Positions 41,054-48,166 of a stretch of 48,166 bases of DNA are shown here, piece by piece. Every line of letters begins with the position of its first letter. The first letter of the stretch is position 1. Under the pieces are notes generated by a model that saw only the letters and a program-made list of their open reading frames with translations, was not told the DNA's origin and searched no databases. This DNA comes from Gammaproteobacteria bacterium. GTDB lineage: Bacteria > Pseudomonadota > Gammaproteobacteria > Pseudomonadales > Cellvibrionaceae. The position numbers and the translations under genes are program-made. The DNA is taken from assembly GCA_021151625.1 (NCBI GenBank), contig JAGKWY010000012.1, forward strand, positions 1 through 48,166, in the 5' to 3' direction.

Positions 41054-42781
41054 TTAAAAATACAACGCTACACAAAACGCGACAAACAAACCGCCGGAGA
41101 GACACTGCCAGAAACGCACCGGGTTTTTATCTTGCAGCAGTGCGCGGTAGTGCTGTTTGTATTTGGGATTGGGATGTTGCAGTTCATGCAAAAACTCCGA
41201 CACATCGCCATGGCGACGTTCCGGGTCATAGCGCAGGCCTTTACGGATAGCCCCATCGACCCAGAAGGGCACCAGTGGATTCACCTCGTAGGTGGAGGTA
41301 TAGCGCGTATTTAAATAGGCGCGCTCAGTGCGGCACGAACCGAGTTTGCCATCGAACGGTGCTTTGCCGGTGAGCATTTCAAACACAATCACTGCGAGCG
41401 AAAACAAATCGGATTTTTCATCGCTCTTGCCGTGCAAAATAGTCTCTGGCGGTGAATATTCGGCAGTACCTAAAATGCGCTCACGCGCAATGGGCGAACT
41501 TATTTCCGCAATGCCTTGTACTAAACAGGAACCGAAATCGATAATTTTAATTTCGCCATTGCGGTCCACCATAATGTTGGCGGGGCGCAAATCCTGGTGC
41601 AGAGTTTCGCGGCGATGGAAAGCGCGCAGGCCCTTGCAGATTTGTTCCACTTTATAGATCACATCCTGCACCGGTGGTTGCGGATTTTCTTTAATCCACT
41701 GGTTCAGGGTAATGCCATCCACATACTCCATTAAATAATAGAGACAGCTTTTGGTTTTATTGGCGGCAATCACTTTCACCACATGGGAATTGTGGATGCG
41801 GCTGCCGATCCAGGCTTCCAGAATAAACCGCTCAATATACGCAGGGTCATCCACAAAATTAATTGATGGTGTTTTCATGCAATATTGTTGATTGGTTTCA
41901 ACATCACTCACCAGATACACCTGGCTGCGGCTGCTCGCATGCAATTCTTTTTCTATGCGATAACCGTCAATCACCATGCCGGGATTTAAATGTGGTGGAA
42001 ATGGCAGGGCGCTGAGTTTTTGGCAGGCATCATCAACATTTTGTTTGGGCAGCGAATCCACCCGCAGCACCTGGCAACTTATATTGTCATCGCTGCTATT
42101 GGCCGCTGCCATGGCAACCAACTGCTGCGCCAGCGCTTCATAGTCATCGCCAGCAGATTGCAATACATTGGAAAGTTGCTCATCACTGACAAAATCATGC
42201 AAGCCGTCGGTAGTGAGCAAATAAATATCTTTTTCTTCTACATCGATAGTTTTGCAATCAACATCGAGTGAGACATCCAGCCCCATAGCACGCACTAAAT
42301 AGGATTGTTCGGCGCTAATGATGGTGCGATGGTCACGTGTCAGCTGTTCAAACTTGCCGTTACGCAAGCGATAAATGCGCGAATCGCCCACATGAAAAAT
42401 GTGTGCACTTTGCGATTTAAAAATAATGCTGCTCAGAGTGCTGACATAACCTTTTTGCGCTTCGCGAAAATGTTGGCCGCGCGAATAGAGCCAGCGATTT
42501 AATGCCACCAGCACCTGAGTGGTAGATTTTTTTACCGTCCAGGTATCGGGCGTGGAAAAATAATCGGCGAGGAAATTGCGCACGCAGGTTTCACTCGCTT
42601 CTTTGCCTGCTTCGGCGGCGCTCACACCATCGGCAATAATGGCCACGGCACCCTTGGTATCCAGCAACATACCTTCGGGGATGCGAATACCAATTGCATC
42701 TTCATTTTGGGCTTTTACACCGGCCGACGAAAATTGCCCGACGGTAAAGCTCAAATTGCTGTTCAGGTGCCATTCGTTCAT
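41054..42781 (-). CDS. Bifunctional PP2C phosphatase/Ser-Thr kinase of the nitrate locus (copy 1)
   Basis: A 575-residue fusion. The PP2C part is about 8-240, with Asp motifs AIIADGVS, FHVGDSRIYRL, LLTTDGLHD and SSDDNIS. The kinase part is about 268-545: Lys in YCMKTP, catalytic loop HQDLRPANIM (HQD in place of HRD) and IDFGS. A C-terminal membrane helix is at about 553-572. Fusions like this follow nasA in pseudomonads and are called nitrate-transport-associated. The start overlaps the nasA stop by one base (TGATG), so the two are tightly coupled. The likely role is to regulate the transporter or nitrate reductase by phosphorylation; targets are unproven. Confidence 0.92.
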   Translation of the reverse strand: MNEWHLNSNLSFTVGQFSSAGVKAQNEDAIGIRIPEGMLLDTKGAVAIIADGVSAAEAGKEASETCVRNFLADYFSTPDTWTVKKSTTQVLVALNRWLYSRGQHFREAQKGYVSTLSSIIFKSQSAHIFHVGDSRIYRLRNGKFEQLTRDHRTIISAEQSYLVRAMGLDVSLDVDCKTIDVEEKDIYLLTTDGLHDFVSDEQLSNVLQSAGDDYEALAQQLVAMAAANSSDDNISCQVLRVDSLPKQNVDDACQKLSALPFPPHLNPGMVIDGYRIEKELHASSRSQVYLVSDVETNQQYCMKTPSINFVDDPAYIERFILEAWIGSRIHNSHVVKVIAANKTKSCLYYLMEYVDGITLNQWIKENPQPPVQDVIYKVEQICKGLRAFHRRETLHQDLRPANIMVDRNGEIKIIDFGSCLVQGIAEISSPIARERILGTAEYSPPETILHGKSDEKSDLFSLAVIVFEMLTGKAPFDGKLGSCRTERAYLNTRYTSTYEVNPLVPFWVDGAIRKGLRYDPERRHGDVSEFLHELQHPNPKYKQHYRALLQDKNPVRFWQCLSGGLFVAFCVALYF

Positions 42782-44247
42782 CAGTGCATTTCCACCATTT
42801 GCACGCGACCATCCGGCAGCACTTCAAACATTTTGCTCGCCGGTTCATCCAGCAACATGGCAGCTACGGCGGTTACCGCAATGCTCGCCGCAATCGTCAG
42901 GAAAAATACCGGCGTGCTGACAAACGAAAATACGGTGAGGAAAACCACTGCACCTATATTGCCGTAAGCGCCCACTATGCCGGCGATTTGGCCGGTGAGG
43001 CTGCGGCGAATTAGGGGCACTACCGCAAAGACACAACCTGCAGCAGAACCTAAAAAGAACGAGCTGCACATCATGGCGCCCACGGCAAACGCTATCGGCC
43101 AGTCTTTGGTGATGGTCGACATCACAAAAAATCCAATCGCTGCGCCGATCAATAAAATCACTAGCGATTTTTTGCGGCCAAATTTATCGCTGATCCAGCC
43201 ACCGGATGGGCAAGAGGCAATATCCACGGCGGCAAAGCAAGCGCCGAACACACCAGCCAGCGCCACCGGAATCGCAAAAGTATTTTGGAAAAACATCGGC
43301 AGCATGGATACCACCGCCAGCTCTGAACCAAAGGTCACGGCATAGGCAAGGCTTAAAATTGCCACTTGCTTAAATTTGTATTGCTGCAACTTATCAACCG
43401 GCTTGGTAAACAATTGCTGGTTCAAGCTATAAATTTTGCGGCACTGCAATAAAAAGATCGCCACCAACACTGCATCTATCACATACATAGTGGTCGCAGT
43501 AATTAAACCGAGTGTATTGACCTTCCAGGCGAGCAGTGCGAGTGCGCCATACATGGGAATATTGACCAGCAGGTACAACACAAAATCTTTTTTGCTGGTG
43601 ACTTCCAGACCGCCGGATTTATTGGGTTTGAAATAGGTGGAGCCCGCCGGGGTATCAGTCACCGAAAAATAATAAATAAAGGCATACACAAACGCGATCA
43701 AACCGGTCAGGCCAGTGGCATAGCGCCAGCCATCATCGCCGCCGATCAGCAACGCAATGGTCGGCAAACTAATCGCCGCTGCTGCCGAACCTATATTACC
43801 CAGGCCTTTATAGATACCTTCGGCCAAACCCATTTGACGTGCAGGAAACCACTCGCTAATCATGCGAATACCAATCACAAAACCGGCGCCCACAAAACCC
43901 AATAAAAAGCGCGCCAGCGCCAGGGTTTCAAAACTGGTGGCGAGCGAAAAAAATAAACACAGGAAACCGGTGATGATTAACAGCAGCGAGTAAACATTGC
44001 GCGGCCCGAATGAGTCCACCAGCATGCCCACCACAATGCGCGCGGGAATGGTCAGGGCCACGTTGAGAATCAGCAGGGTTTTAATTTGCTGTTCGGTTAA
44101 ACCAAAGGTGCCCTGTATCGCCAGCAATAATGGTGCGTGGTTAAACCAGACAATAAAGGTAATAAAGAAGGCAACCCAGGTCAGGTGCAGGATCCTTGTT
44201 TTACCCACAAACGATAATAAATTCAGTTTTGCACTATTTTCACTCAT
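42781..44247 (-). CDS. nasA: Nitrate/nitrite transporter, NarK/NasA family
   Basis: A 488-residue MFS transporter. The nitrate signature is seen in FVGAGFVIGIRMISEWFPAR, and again in IAGIVGAYGNIGAVVFL. About 12 helices. The ATG at 44247 has GAGG eight bases upstream; a GTG one codon earlier is an alternative. Its promoter is a sigma-54 site 38 bases before the start, so it should be induced in nitrogen limitation. The bifunctional kinase is translated from an overlapping start. The symbol reflects the assimilatory context and could be narK. Confidence 0.92.
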   Translation of the reverse strand: MSENSAKLNLLSFVGKTRILHLTWVAFFITFIVWFNHAPLLLAIQGTFGLTEQQIKTLLILNVALTIPARIVVGMLVDSFGPRNVYSLLLIITGFLCLFFSLATSFETLALARFLLGFVGAGFVIGIRMISEWFPARQMGLAEGIYKGLGNIGSAAAAISLPTIALLIGGDDGWRYATGLTGLIAFVYAFIYYFSVTDTPAGSTYFKPNKSGGLEVTSKKDFVLYLLVNIPMYGALALLAWKVNTLGLITATTMYVIDAVLVAIFLLQCRKIYSLNQQLFTKPVDKLQQYKFKQVAILSLAYAVTFGSELAVVSMLPMFFQNTFAIPVALAGVFGACFAAVDIASCPSGGWISDKFGRKKSLVILLIGAAIGFFVMSTITKDWPIAFAVGAMMCSSFFLGSAAGCVFAVVPLIRRSLTGQIAGIVGAYGNIGAVVFLTVFSFVSTPVFFLTIAASIAVTAVAAMLLDEPASKMFEVLPDGRVQMVEMH

Positions 44248-44284
44248 CACCCGAGCCTCACGGTTAACTTATGAGGCGCAACCA

Positions 44285-44299
44285 GCAATAACCAAGCCA
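44285..44299 (-). promoter_or_regulatory. Sigma-54 promoter of nasA
   Basis: Minus-strand TGGCTTGGTTATTGC: -24 GG and -12 GC are ten bases apart, with the TTGC end of the consensus. The start codon is 38 bases downstream. TGCACCA-type half-sites occur further upstream (near 44395 and 44415). Confidence 0.75.
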
Positions 44300-44726
44300 C
44301 AAAAGCGAGCCAAGGTATTTTTACTCGCACTTTTTATGCACCAGATTAAAACTTGGGCAAAACAAACACAGAAAAGCACACTAACTGAGCATTGCGCACC
44401 ATCAAAATCACACATTAAGGTGCAAAACCGAAAACCAATTTCGCACACTTTTGGTTACTCCCCACTGAAAAACCCTCGCAAAAACCTCAGCTTATCGGGG
44501 CTTTGGCAGTTGCCTATGCGCACGACTGCTTCAACAACTGGCAAAACACTACTCATTACTCGCCAACAAACTGCGTTTGCTCGCCAAAACAGGGCATAGC
44601 TGCAAATAAGCCTGCAACTGCACCATTCAGATTCAAATATTGATTTTCAGGCGTTTATTTGGCGCACGCGAAATAACTGTTTTTGCACTCAAATACAGCC
44701 ACACCTTATAAAAGCGCATTTTTAGC

Positions 44727-44742
44727 GCACCAATGAAGGTGT
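44727..44742. promoter_or_regulatory. NtrC-like dyad
   Basis: GCACC-N6-GGTGT. It resembles an NtrC site but the half-site spacing is one base too long. It is 22 bases before the -24 element of the plus-strand promoter, nearer than usual. Confidence 0.35.
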
Positions 44743-44763
44743 GATTCAGTCTAAATAGCAGCT

Positions 44764-44779
44764 TGGCATAGGCGTTGCA
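44764..44779 (+). promoter_or_regulatory. Sigma-54 promoter of the second transporter
   Basis: TGGCATAGGCGTTGCA: TGGCA and TTGCA with -24 GG and -12 GC ten bases apart, a near-perfect consensus match. It predicts a leader of about 90 bases. Confidence 0.8.
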
Positions 44780-44791
44780 AAACCCCTCCCA

Positions 44792-44850
44792 GAAGCCATT
44801 GAGCTTCCTACTGCAGAGCCGCCCCCTGAGTTATTGCGGTGCATCCTCTG
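44792..44850 (+). promoter_or_regulatory. Leader stem-loops before the second transporter
   Basis: Two hairpins lie between the predicted transcript start and the start codon: GAAGC/GCTTC with the six-base loop CATTGA (44792-44807), then CAGAG-CCGC with GCGG-CTCTG (44814-44850). Two leader hairpins, one with a six-base loop, recall nitrate antiterminator (NasR/NasT) leaders. That match is loose. Confidence 0.4.
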
Positions 44851-44882
44851 CTGATGCTGAATAATTTGCCGGAACCCATGCC

Positions 44883-46073
44883 ATGAGCTCACATCGTTTA
44901 AACCTGCTGGATTTCTCCAACAAATCCGTCCGTTTCCTGTTAGGTTTTGTGGGCGCCGGTTTCGTAATTGGTATCCGTTTAGTAAGCGAGTGGTTCCCGG
45001 CACGTCAGGTAGGTCTGGCTGAGGGTGTTTACGGTGGCTGGGGTAACTTTGGTGCGGCGGCTGCCGGCTTCACACTCCCCTTCCTGGCAATCCATGTATT
45101 TGGCGGTGTTGATGGCTGGCGCTACGCGATGATCACTGCAGCGATCATTGCAATGGTTTACGGTGTGGCGTTCTATTTAACTGTGCGCAATACACCAAAA
45201 GGCTCTACTTATTTCAAACCAAAAAAATCCGGCGGTTTGGAAGTAACCAGCAAAAAAGATTTTGTATTCTACGTAATGATGAACGTGCCTATGTACCTGA
45301 TCCTCGCGGTACTTGCGTGGAAAATGTCACCGGCGAACCTCGGCCTCTTAGGTCAAACCACCACTTATGCTCTTTATGTGGTGCTGCTCGGTTTGTTTGT
45401 TTTCCAATTCTCGCAAATTTATCGCGTGAACAAAGACATGCTGAAAAACGGCGCTGCTGAACACGATAAATACGAATTCAAACAAGTGGCAATTTTGAGC
45501 TGGGCTTACCTCGCAACCTTCGGTTCTGAGATTGCCGTAGTATCCGTATTGCCCGCTTTCTTTATGACCACCTTCACCGGTTTGAGCGTAACCCAGGCAG
45601 CGATGCTCGGCGGTTCCTTCGCATTTATGAACCTGGTGGCACGTCCTGGTGGCGGTTGGGTGAGCGATAAATTCGGTCGCCGTTTCAGCATGACCCTAAT
45701 TCTGGCGGGTGTTACTGCGGGCTATTTACTGCTGTCGCAAATCAATGCCAGCTGGCCGCTGTATGTTGCCTTCGCCGCTGTATTTGTTTGCTCGCTGTTT
45801 GTACAAGCGGGTTGCGGTGCAGTATTCGCGGTAGTGCCGCTGATCAAACGCCGTATGACTGGCCAAATCGCCGGCCTTGCAGGTGCTTATGGTAATACCG
45901 GTGCACTGTTCTTCCTGACCATGAATACCTTTATCGATATCCAAACCTTCTTCTACATGCTGGCAGGTGCTGCGGCAATCGGCCTGGTGTTTGTCCAGTT
46001 CCTGAAAGAGCCGAAAGGCCATACTGTGGAAGTGAATGAAGATGGCTCTTTGCATAAAATTGAAGTAAGTTAA
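44883..46073 (+). CDS. NarK/NasA-family transporter lacking about 95 N-terminal-half residues
   Basis: A 396-residue paralogue of the transporter at 42781. Its first 17 residues (MSSHRLNLLDFSNKSVR) match a normal NarK start, then it jumps straight to FLLGFVGAGFVIGIRLVSEW. Compared with the paralogue, the part from after Arg19 to Arg114 is missing, that is helices 1-3 and the first nitrate-site region, in frame. The rest is well kept, including GGGWVSDKFGRRFS and IAGLAGAYGNTGALFFL. GGAA eight bases before the ATG, a sigma-54 promoter and a terminator are all present, so it is expressed as a unit. It is probably inactive as a transporter unless it pairs with another copy. Confidence 0.88.
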   Translation: MSSHRLNLLDFSNKSVRFLLGFVGAGFVIGIRLVSEWFPARQVGLAEGVYGGWGNFGAAAAGFTLPFLAIHVFGGVDGWRYAMITAAIIAMVYGVAFYLTVRNTPKGSTYFKPKKSGGLEVTSKKDFVFYVMMNVPMYLILAVLAWKMSPANLGLLGQTTTYALYVVLLGLFVFQFSQIYRVNKDMLKNGAAEHDKYEFKQVAILSWAYLATFGSEIAVVSVLPAFFMTTFTGLSVTQAAMLGGSFAFMNLVARPGGGWVSDKFGRRFSMTLILAGVTAGYLLLSQINASWPLYVAFAAVFVCSLFVQAGCGAVFAVVPLIKRRMTGQIAGLAGAYGNTGALFFLTMNTFIDIQTFFYMLAGAAAIGLVFVQFLKEPKGHTVEVNEDGSLHKIEVS

Positions 46074-46100
46074 TATCAGTTAATTTTTTGGCAAGAGACG

Positions 46101-46134
46101 AATTGCCGACAGCCATGCTGTCGGCAATTTTTTT
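46101..46134 (+). terminator. Terminator of the shortened transporter
   Basis: Stem AATTGCCGACAG and CTGTCGGCAATT with a five-base loop and a T run, 27 bases past the stop. It separates this transporter from its kinase, unlike the other pair. Confidence 0.93.
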
Positions 46135-46155
46135 ATAGACCTACTGAAATATTGG

Positions 46156-46262
46156 AAGCAAAGGATAATATTTAATTTAAAACCGTATGAGGCATGGATG
46201 CCGATTCGAGCCTACAAGGATGTATTCACGGCGAGTTTTAAATTGAATATTATTCTTTGCTT
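46156..46262. mobile_element. MITE-like palindromic element, copy 2
   Basis: About 107 bases. Terminal inverted repeats of 28 bases match at 26 positions (AAGCAAAG at the outside, AATTTAAAAC at the inside). The 51-base core has GGCATGGATGCC and, on the minus strand, GTGAATACATCCTTGTAGG. The core motif matches the element at 38904. No coding sense. Confidence 0.75.
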
Positions 46263-46291
46263 GGCACATTCTTTAATATGGCAGAAAACCT

Positions 46292-48010
46292 ATGGATCAC
46301 CTGCAATCAGTTCTGCACATTTCCTTTGCGCAAAAAAGCGAGGCTGGGCGCAAGCCGGAAAATCAGGACACTGTAGGTGCGCGCATTCCCGAAGGTAATT
46401 TACTCACCACCAAAGGCATAGCCATCGCCATTGCCGATGGGGTCAGCAGCAGCAAGGCCGCGCGTGAAGCCAGCCAAACCGCCATCGCTGGTTTCCTCAG
46501 CGATTACTATGCAACACCGGACACCTGGCGCACGCAACAATCGGCAGTGCGGGTGATTCAAAGTTTAAATTCCAGCTTGTGGGGCCGCAGCCAAAATTCT
46601 ATTTACGGCGAAGGTTATCTCACCACTTTTTCGGCGCTGATTTTAAAAGGTGACACTGCTTTTATTTTTCACGTGGGCGATACCCGCGTCTATCGCCTGC
46701 GCGACAACAATCTCGAATTACTCACCCGCGACCACACCCAACGCATCGATAAACACACCACCCATTTAAGCCGCGCCATGGGCGCCGACCCTTATCTGGA
46801 AGTGGATATGCACAGCCTGGAATTGCAGCGCGGCGATATATTTATTTTATCCAGCGATGGCATTCACGAAGCTATTCCCGCACCAGAATTTAAAAGTTTA
46901 ATCCTTGCTCAACGCAACAACCTGGATGAATTGGTGAATCAGGCATTGCCACTCGCCCTGCACCACAAGAGCGAAGACAACTTAAGTATTCAGGCACTGC
47001 GCGTGGAAAATTTAGGCACGGCAGGGCAGGACGATGCGGTACAAGTACTCTCGCGCCTGCCGTTTCCGCCGGTGTTATCGCCGGGACAAAGCATTGACGG
47101 TTTGCACATTAAAAAAATTATGCACGAATCGACTCGCAGCCAGGTTTATCTCGTCGAAGATGAAAAAAATCATTTGCTGGTGATGAAAACACCGTCCGAA
47201 CTTTATCAGGACGATAAAGCCTTTATTGAACGCTTTGTGATGGAAGCCTGGATAGGCGCACGCATTCACAGCCCGGCAGTAGTGCGCGTGGTTCCTGCGT
47301 CAGAGGCGCGTTCCTGCTTGTATTACCTAACCGAATATATTCCCGGCCCAACGCTCACCCAGTTATTAAAAGAGCGCGGAATTTTATCGATTCTGGATGC
47401 GGTAGAACTCACGGAAGGTTTGATTCGCGGCATACGTGCCTTCCATCGCAAGGAAACCCTGCATCAGGATATAAAGCCGGACAATATTGTGATTAGCGGC
47501 AAGGGCCCGATGATTGTGGATTTCGGTTCCTGCTGGGTGGCCGGGGTGCAGGAAGCGGGCACGCCTTTTACGCGTGACAATATCCTCGGCACGCTCGATT
47601 ATTCCGCTCCCGAATACCGCTATGGCGGCGCAGCCAGCGAAGCCTCAGACCAGTTTTCGCTGGCAGTTTTACTCTACGAAATGCTCACCGGCAAGCTGCC
47701 CTACGGCAGTGCCTACAGTAAGGCGATGGACTTAAAGAGCTTCCAGAAACTCACTTACATCTCCGCCATGAAACACAACCCGCTGGTGCCCTACTGGCTG
47801 GATAAGGCGCTGGAAAAAGCCCTCAGCATCAACCCTGTCCATCGCTATGAAGCCTTAAGTGAATGGCAGCAGGATTTAAAGCGCCCCAATCCCAATTGGC
47901 TGAGCCCACGCGCCCAGCCACTGATGGAAACCCATCCGGATAAAGTGTGGAAGTTCCTCGCCATCACCGGCTGGATTGCGGCCGCTATCGCATTTTTCTA
48001 TCGCACCTAA
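46292..48010 (+). CDS. Bifunctional PP2C phosphatase/Ser-Thr kinase (copy 2)
   Basis: A 572-residue paralogue of the gene at 41054, same layout. PP2C is about 8-240 (AIADGVSSS, FHVGDTRVYRL, LSSDGIHEA, SEDNLS). The kinase is about 268-540 (VMKTP, HQDIKPDNIV, VDFGS). A C-terminal membrane helix follows (FLAITGWIAAAIAFFY). The catalytic loop again has HQD. The ribosome site before the ATG is weak. Its promoter is unclear, since a strong terminator and a repeat element separate it from the transporter. A nitrite reductase gene normally follows in pseudomonads, which fits the start seen at 48160. Confidence 0.9.
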   Translation: MDHLQSVLHISFAQKSEAGRKPENQDTVGARIPEGNLLTTKGIAIAIADGVSSSKAAREASQTAIAGFLSDYYATPDTWRTQQSAVRVIQSLNSSLWGRSQNSIYGEGYLTTFSALILKGDTAFIFHVGDTRVYRLRDNNLELLTRDHTQRIDKHTTHLSRAMGADPYLEVDMHSLELQRGDIFILSSDGIHEAIPAPEFKSLILAQRNNLDELVNQALPLALHHKSEDNLSIQALRVENLGTAGQDDAVQVLSRLPFPPVLSPGQSIDGLHIKKIMHESTRSQVYLVEDEKNHLLVMKTPSELYQDDKAFIERFVMEAWIGARIHSPAVVRVVPASEARSCLYYLTEYIPGPTLTQLLKERGILSILDAVELTEGLIRGIRAFHRKETLHQDIKPDNIVISGKGPMIVDFGSCWVAGVQEAGTPFTRDNILGTLDYSAPEYRYGGAASEASDQFSLAVLLYEMLTGKLPYGSAYSKAMDLKSFQKLTYISAMKHNPLVPYWLDKALEKALSINPVHRYEALSEWQQDLKRPNPNWLSPRAQPLMETHPDKVWKFLAITGWIAAAIAFFYRT

Positions 48011-48016
48011 AAAAAT

Positions 48017-48038
48017 CCGCTAAATCCTTGAGCGGGTT
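48017..48038 (+). terminator. Weak hairpin after the kinase gene
   Basis: Five-base stem CCGCT and AGCGG with a nine-base loop, then a mixed GTTGTG tail. Readthrough into the next gene is likely. Confidence 0.4.
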
Positions 48039-48159
48039 GTGATTTGGGTTGCCCACTGGCATCCAAATCTTTGGTATCCTGTTGTACAAATAACAATCAC
48101 ATCCAGACAATCACCGAAAAAGTATTCGCTACCAATAATACCGACTGCGGAACCTGACC

Positions 48160-48166
48160 ATGGCTA
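48160..48166 (+). CDS. Start of a further gene, cut by the window end
   Basis: ATGGCTA with GGAA seven bases upstream. Only two codons are visible. By analogy with nasA-kinase-nirB order in pseudomonads it may be nirB, which is inference only. Confidence 0.3.

Larger units (their letters stand above)
44248..44882. other. Divergent nitrate-locus control region
   Basis: 635 bases between the two transporter genes. It holds two divergent sigma-54 promoters, an NtrC-like dyad, scattered GCACC/GGTGC half-sites and a structured leader. I see no gene in it. Confidence 0.75.

Noticed and set aside
44727..44742. A firm NtrC binding site
   Set aside because: The half-site spacing is one base too long and it is too near the promoter; kept only as a weak candidate.

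Overview
The window looks like a chromosomal segment of a polysaccharide-degrading gammaproteobacterium of the Cellvibrio type. The evidence is polyserine linkers between secreted domains, GH18 and GH19 chitinases carrying CBM5/12 and CBM6 modules, a GH20 hexosaminidase, a large TonB-dependent receptor followed by tryptophan-halogenase-like genes, and a nitrate-assimilation locus of pseudomonad layout. The genus is inferred from family content, not from a marker gene. I saw no rRNA, tRNA or CRISPR array.

Region 1 (1-9.84 kb, minus strand) is a polymorphic-toxin locus. A 2,076-residue secreted SpvB/Rhs (YD-repeat) protein is cut from its toxin tip by an apparent single-base frameshift. It is followed by three tip/immunity pairs. 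Each tip begins with a copy of the same Rhs-core DNA. Tip types are an HNH-type fold ending in a WP-x-DHAxID motif with an unknown immunity gene, a WHH-type HNH nuclease with an unknown immunity gene, and a YDIHH-type HNH nuclease with a SUKH (SMI1/KNR4) immunity gene. A leftover Rhs C-terminal core fragment runs off the left edge. The layout is that of a tip-switching array.

Region 2 (10-32.3 kb) is themed on chitin and amino sugars. It holds a GH18-CBM5/12-CBM6 chitinase, a Cys-rich secreted protein, a membrane coiled-coil protein and a 38-codon membrane peptide. Then come two tryptophan-halogenase-like genes around a cupin_8/JmjC-like gene, a TonB-dependent receptor and a one-TM AraC regulator. 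Upstream is a minus-strand operon of a D-serine dehydratase-like enzyme, GntP permease, RpiR regulator, N-acyl-D-amino-acid deacylase, RidA and GH20 hexosaminidase. A GH19 chitinase with CBM6 and beta/gamma-crystallin domains is divergent from it. The deacylase, dehydratase and RidA form a coherent route from N-acyl-D-amino acids to 2-oxoacid plus ammonia.

Region 3 (32.5-40.96 kb) holds a DUF2383 gene behind a sigma-54 promoter and an ECF sigma/anti-sigma module. The same promoter-like sequence lies before the sigma gene and before a distant gene for a secreted low-complexity protein with an STID-type tetrapeptide repeat. Between them are an outer-membrane beta-barrel and a subtilisin-like (S8) protease. 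This gives a candidate self-contained ECF envelope regulon that I do not recognise. A lipoprotein, an SMP-30-like lactonase and two unknown genes follow.

Region 4 (41-48.2 kb) holds two divergent nitrate-transporter/PP2C-kinase pairs. Both transporter genes have good sigma-54 promoters. One transporter lacks about 95 internal residues. Two MITE-like elements sharing a core (38904-38992 and 46156-46262) and a set of C/G-rich palindromic repeats (25036-25257) interrupt the gene spacing.
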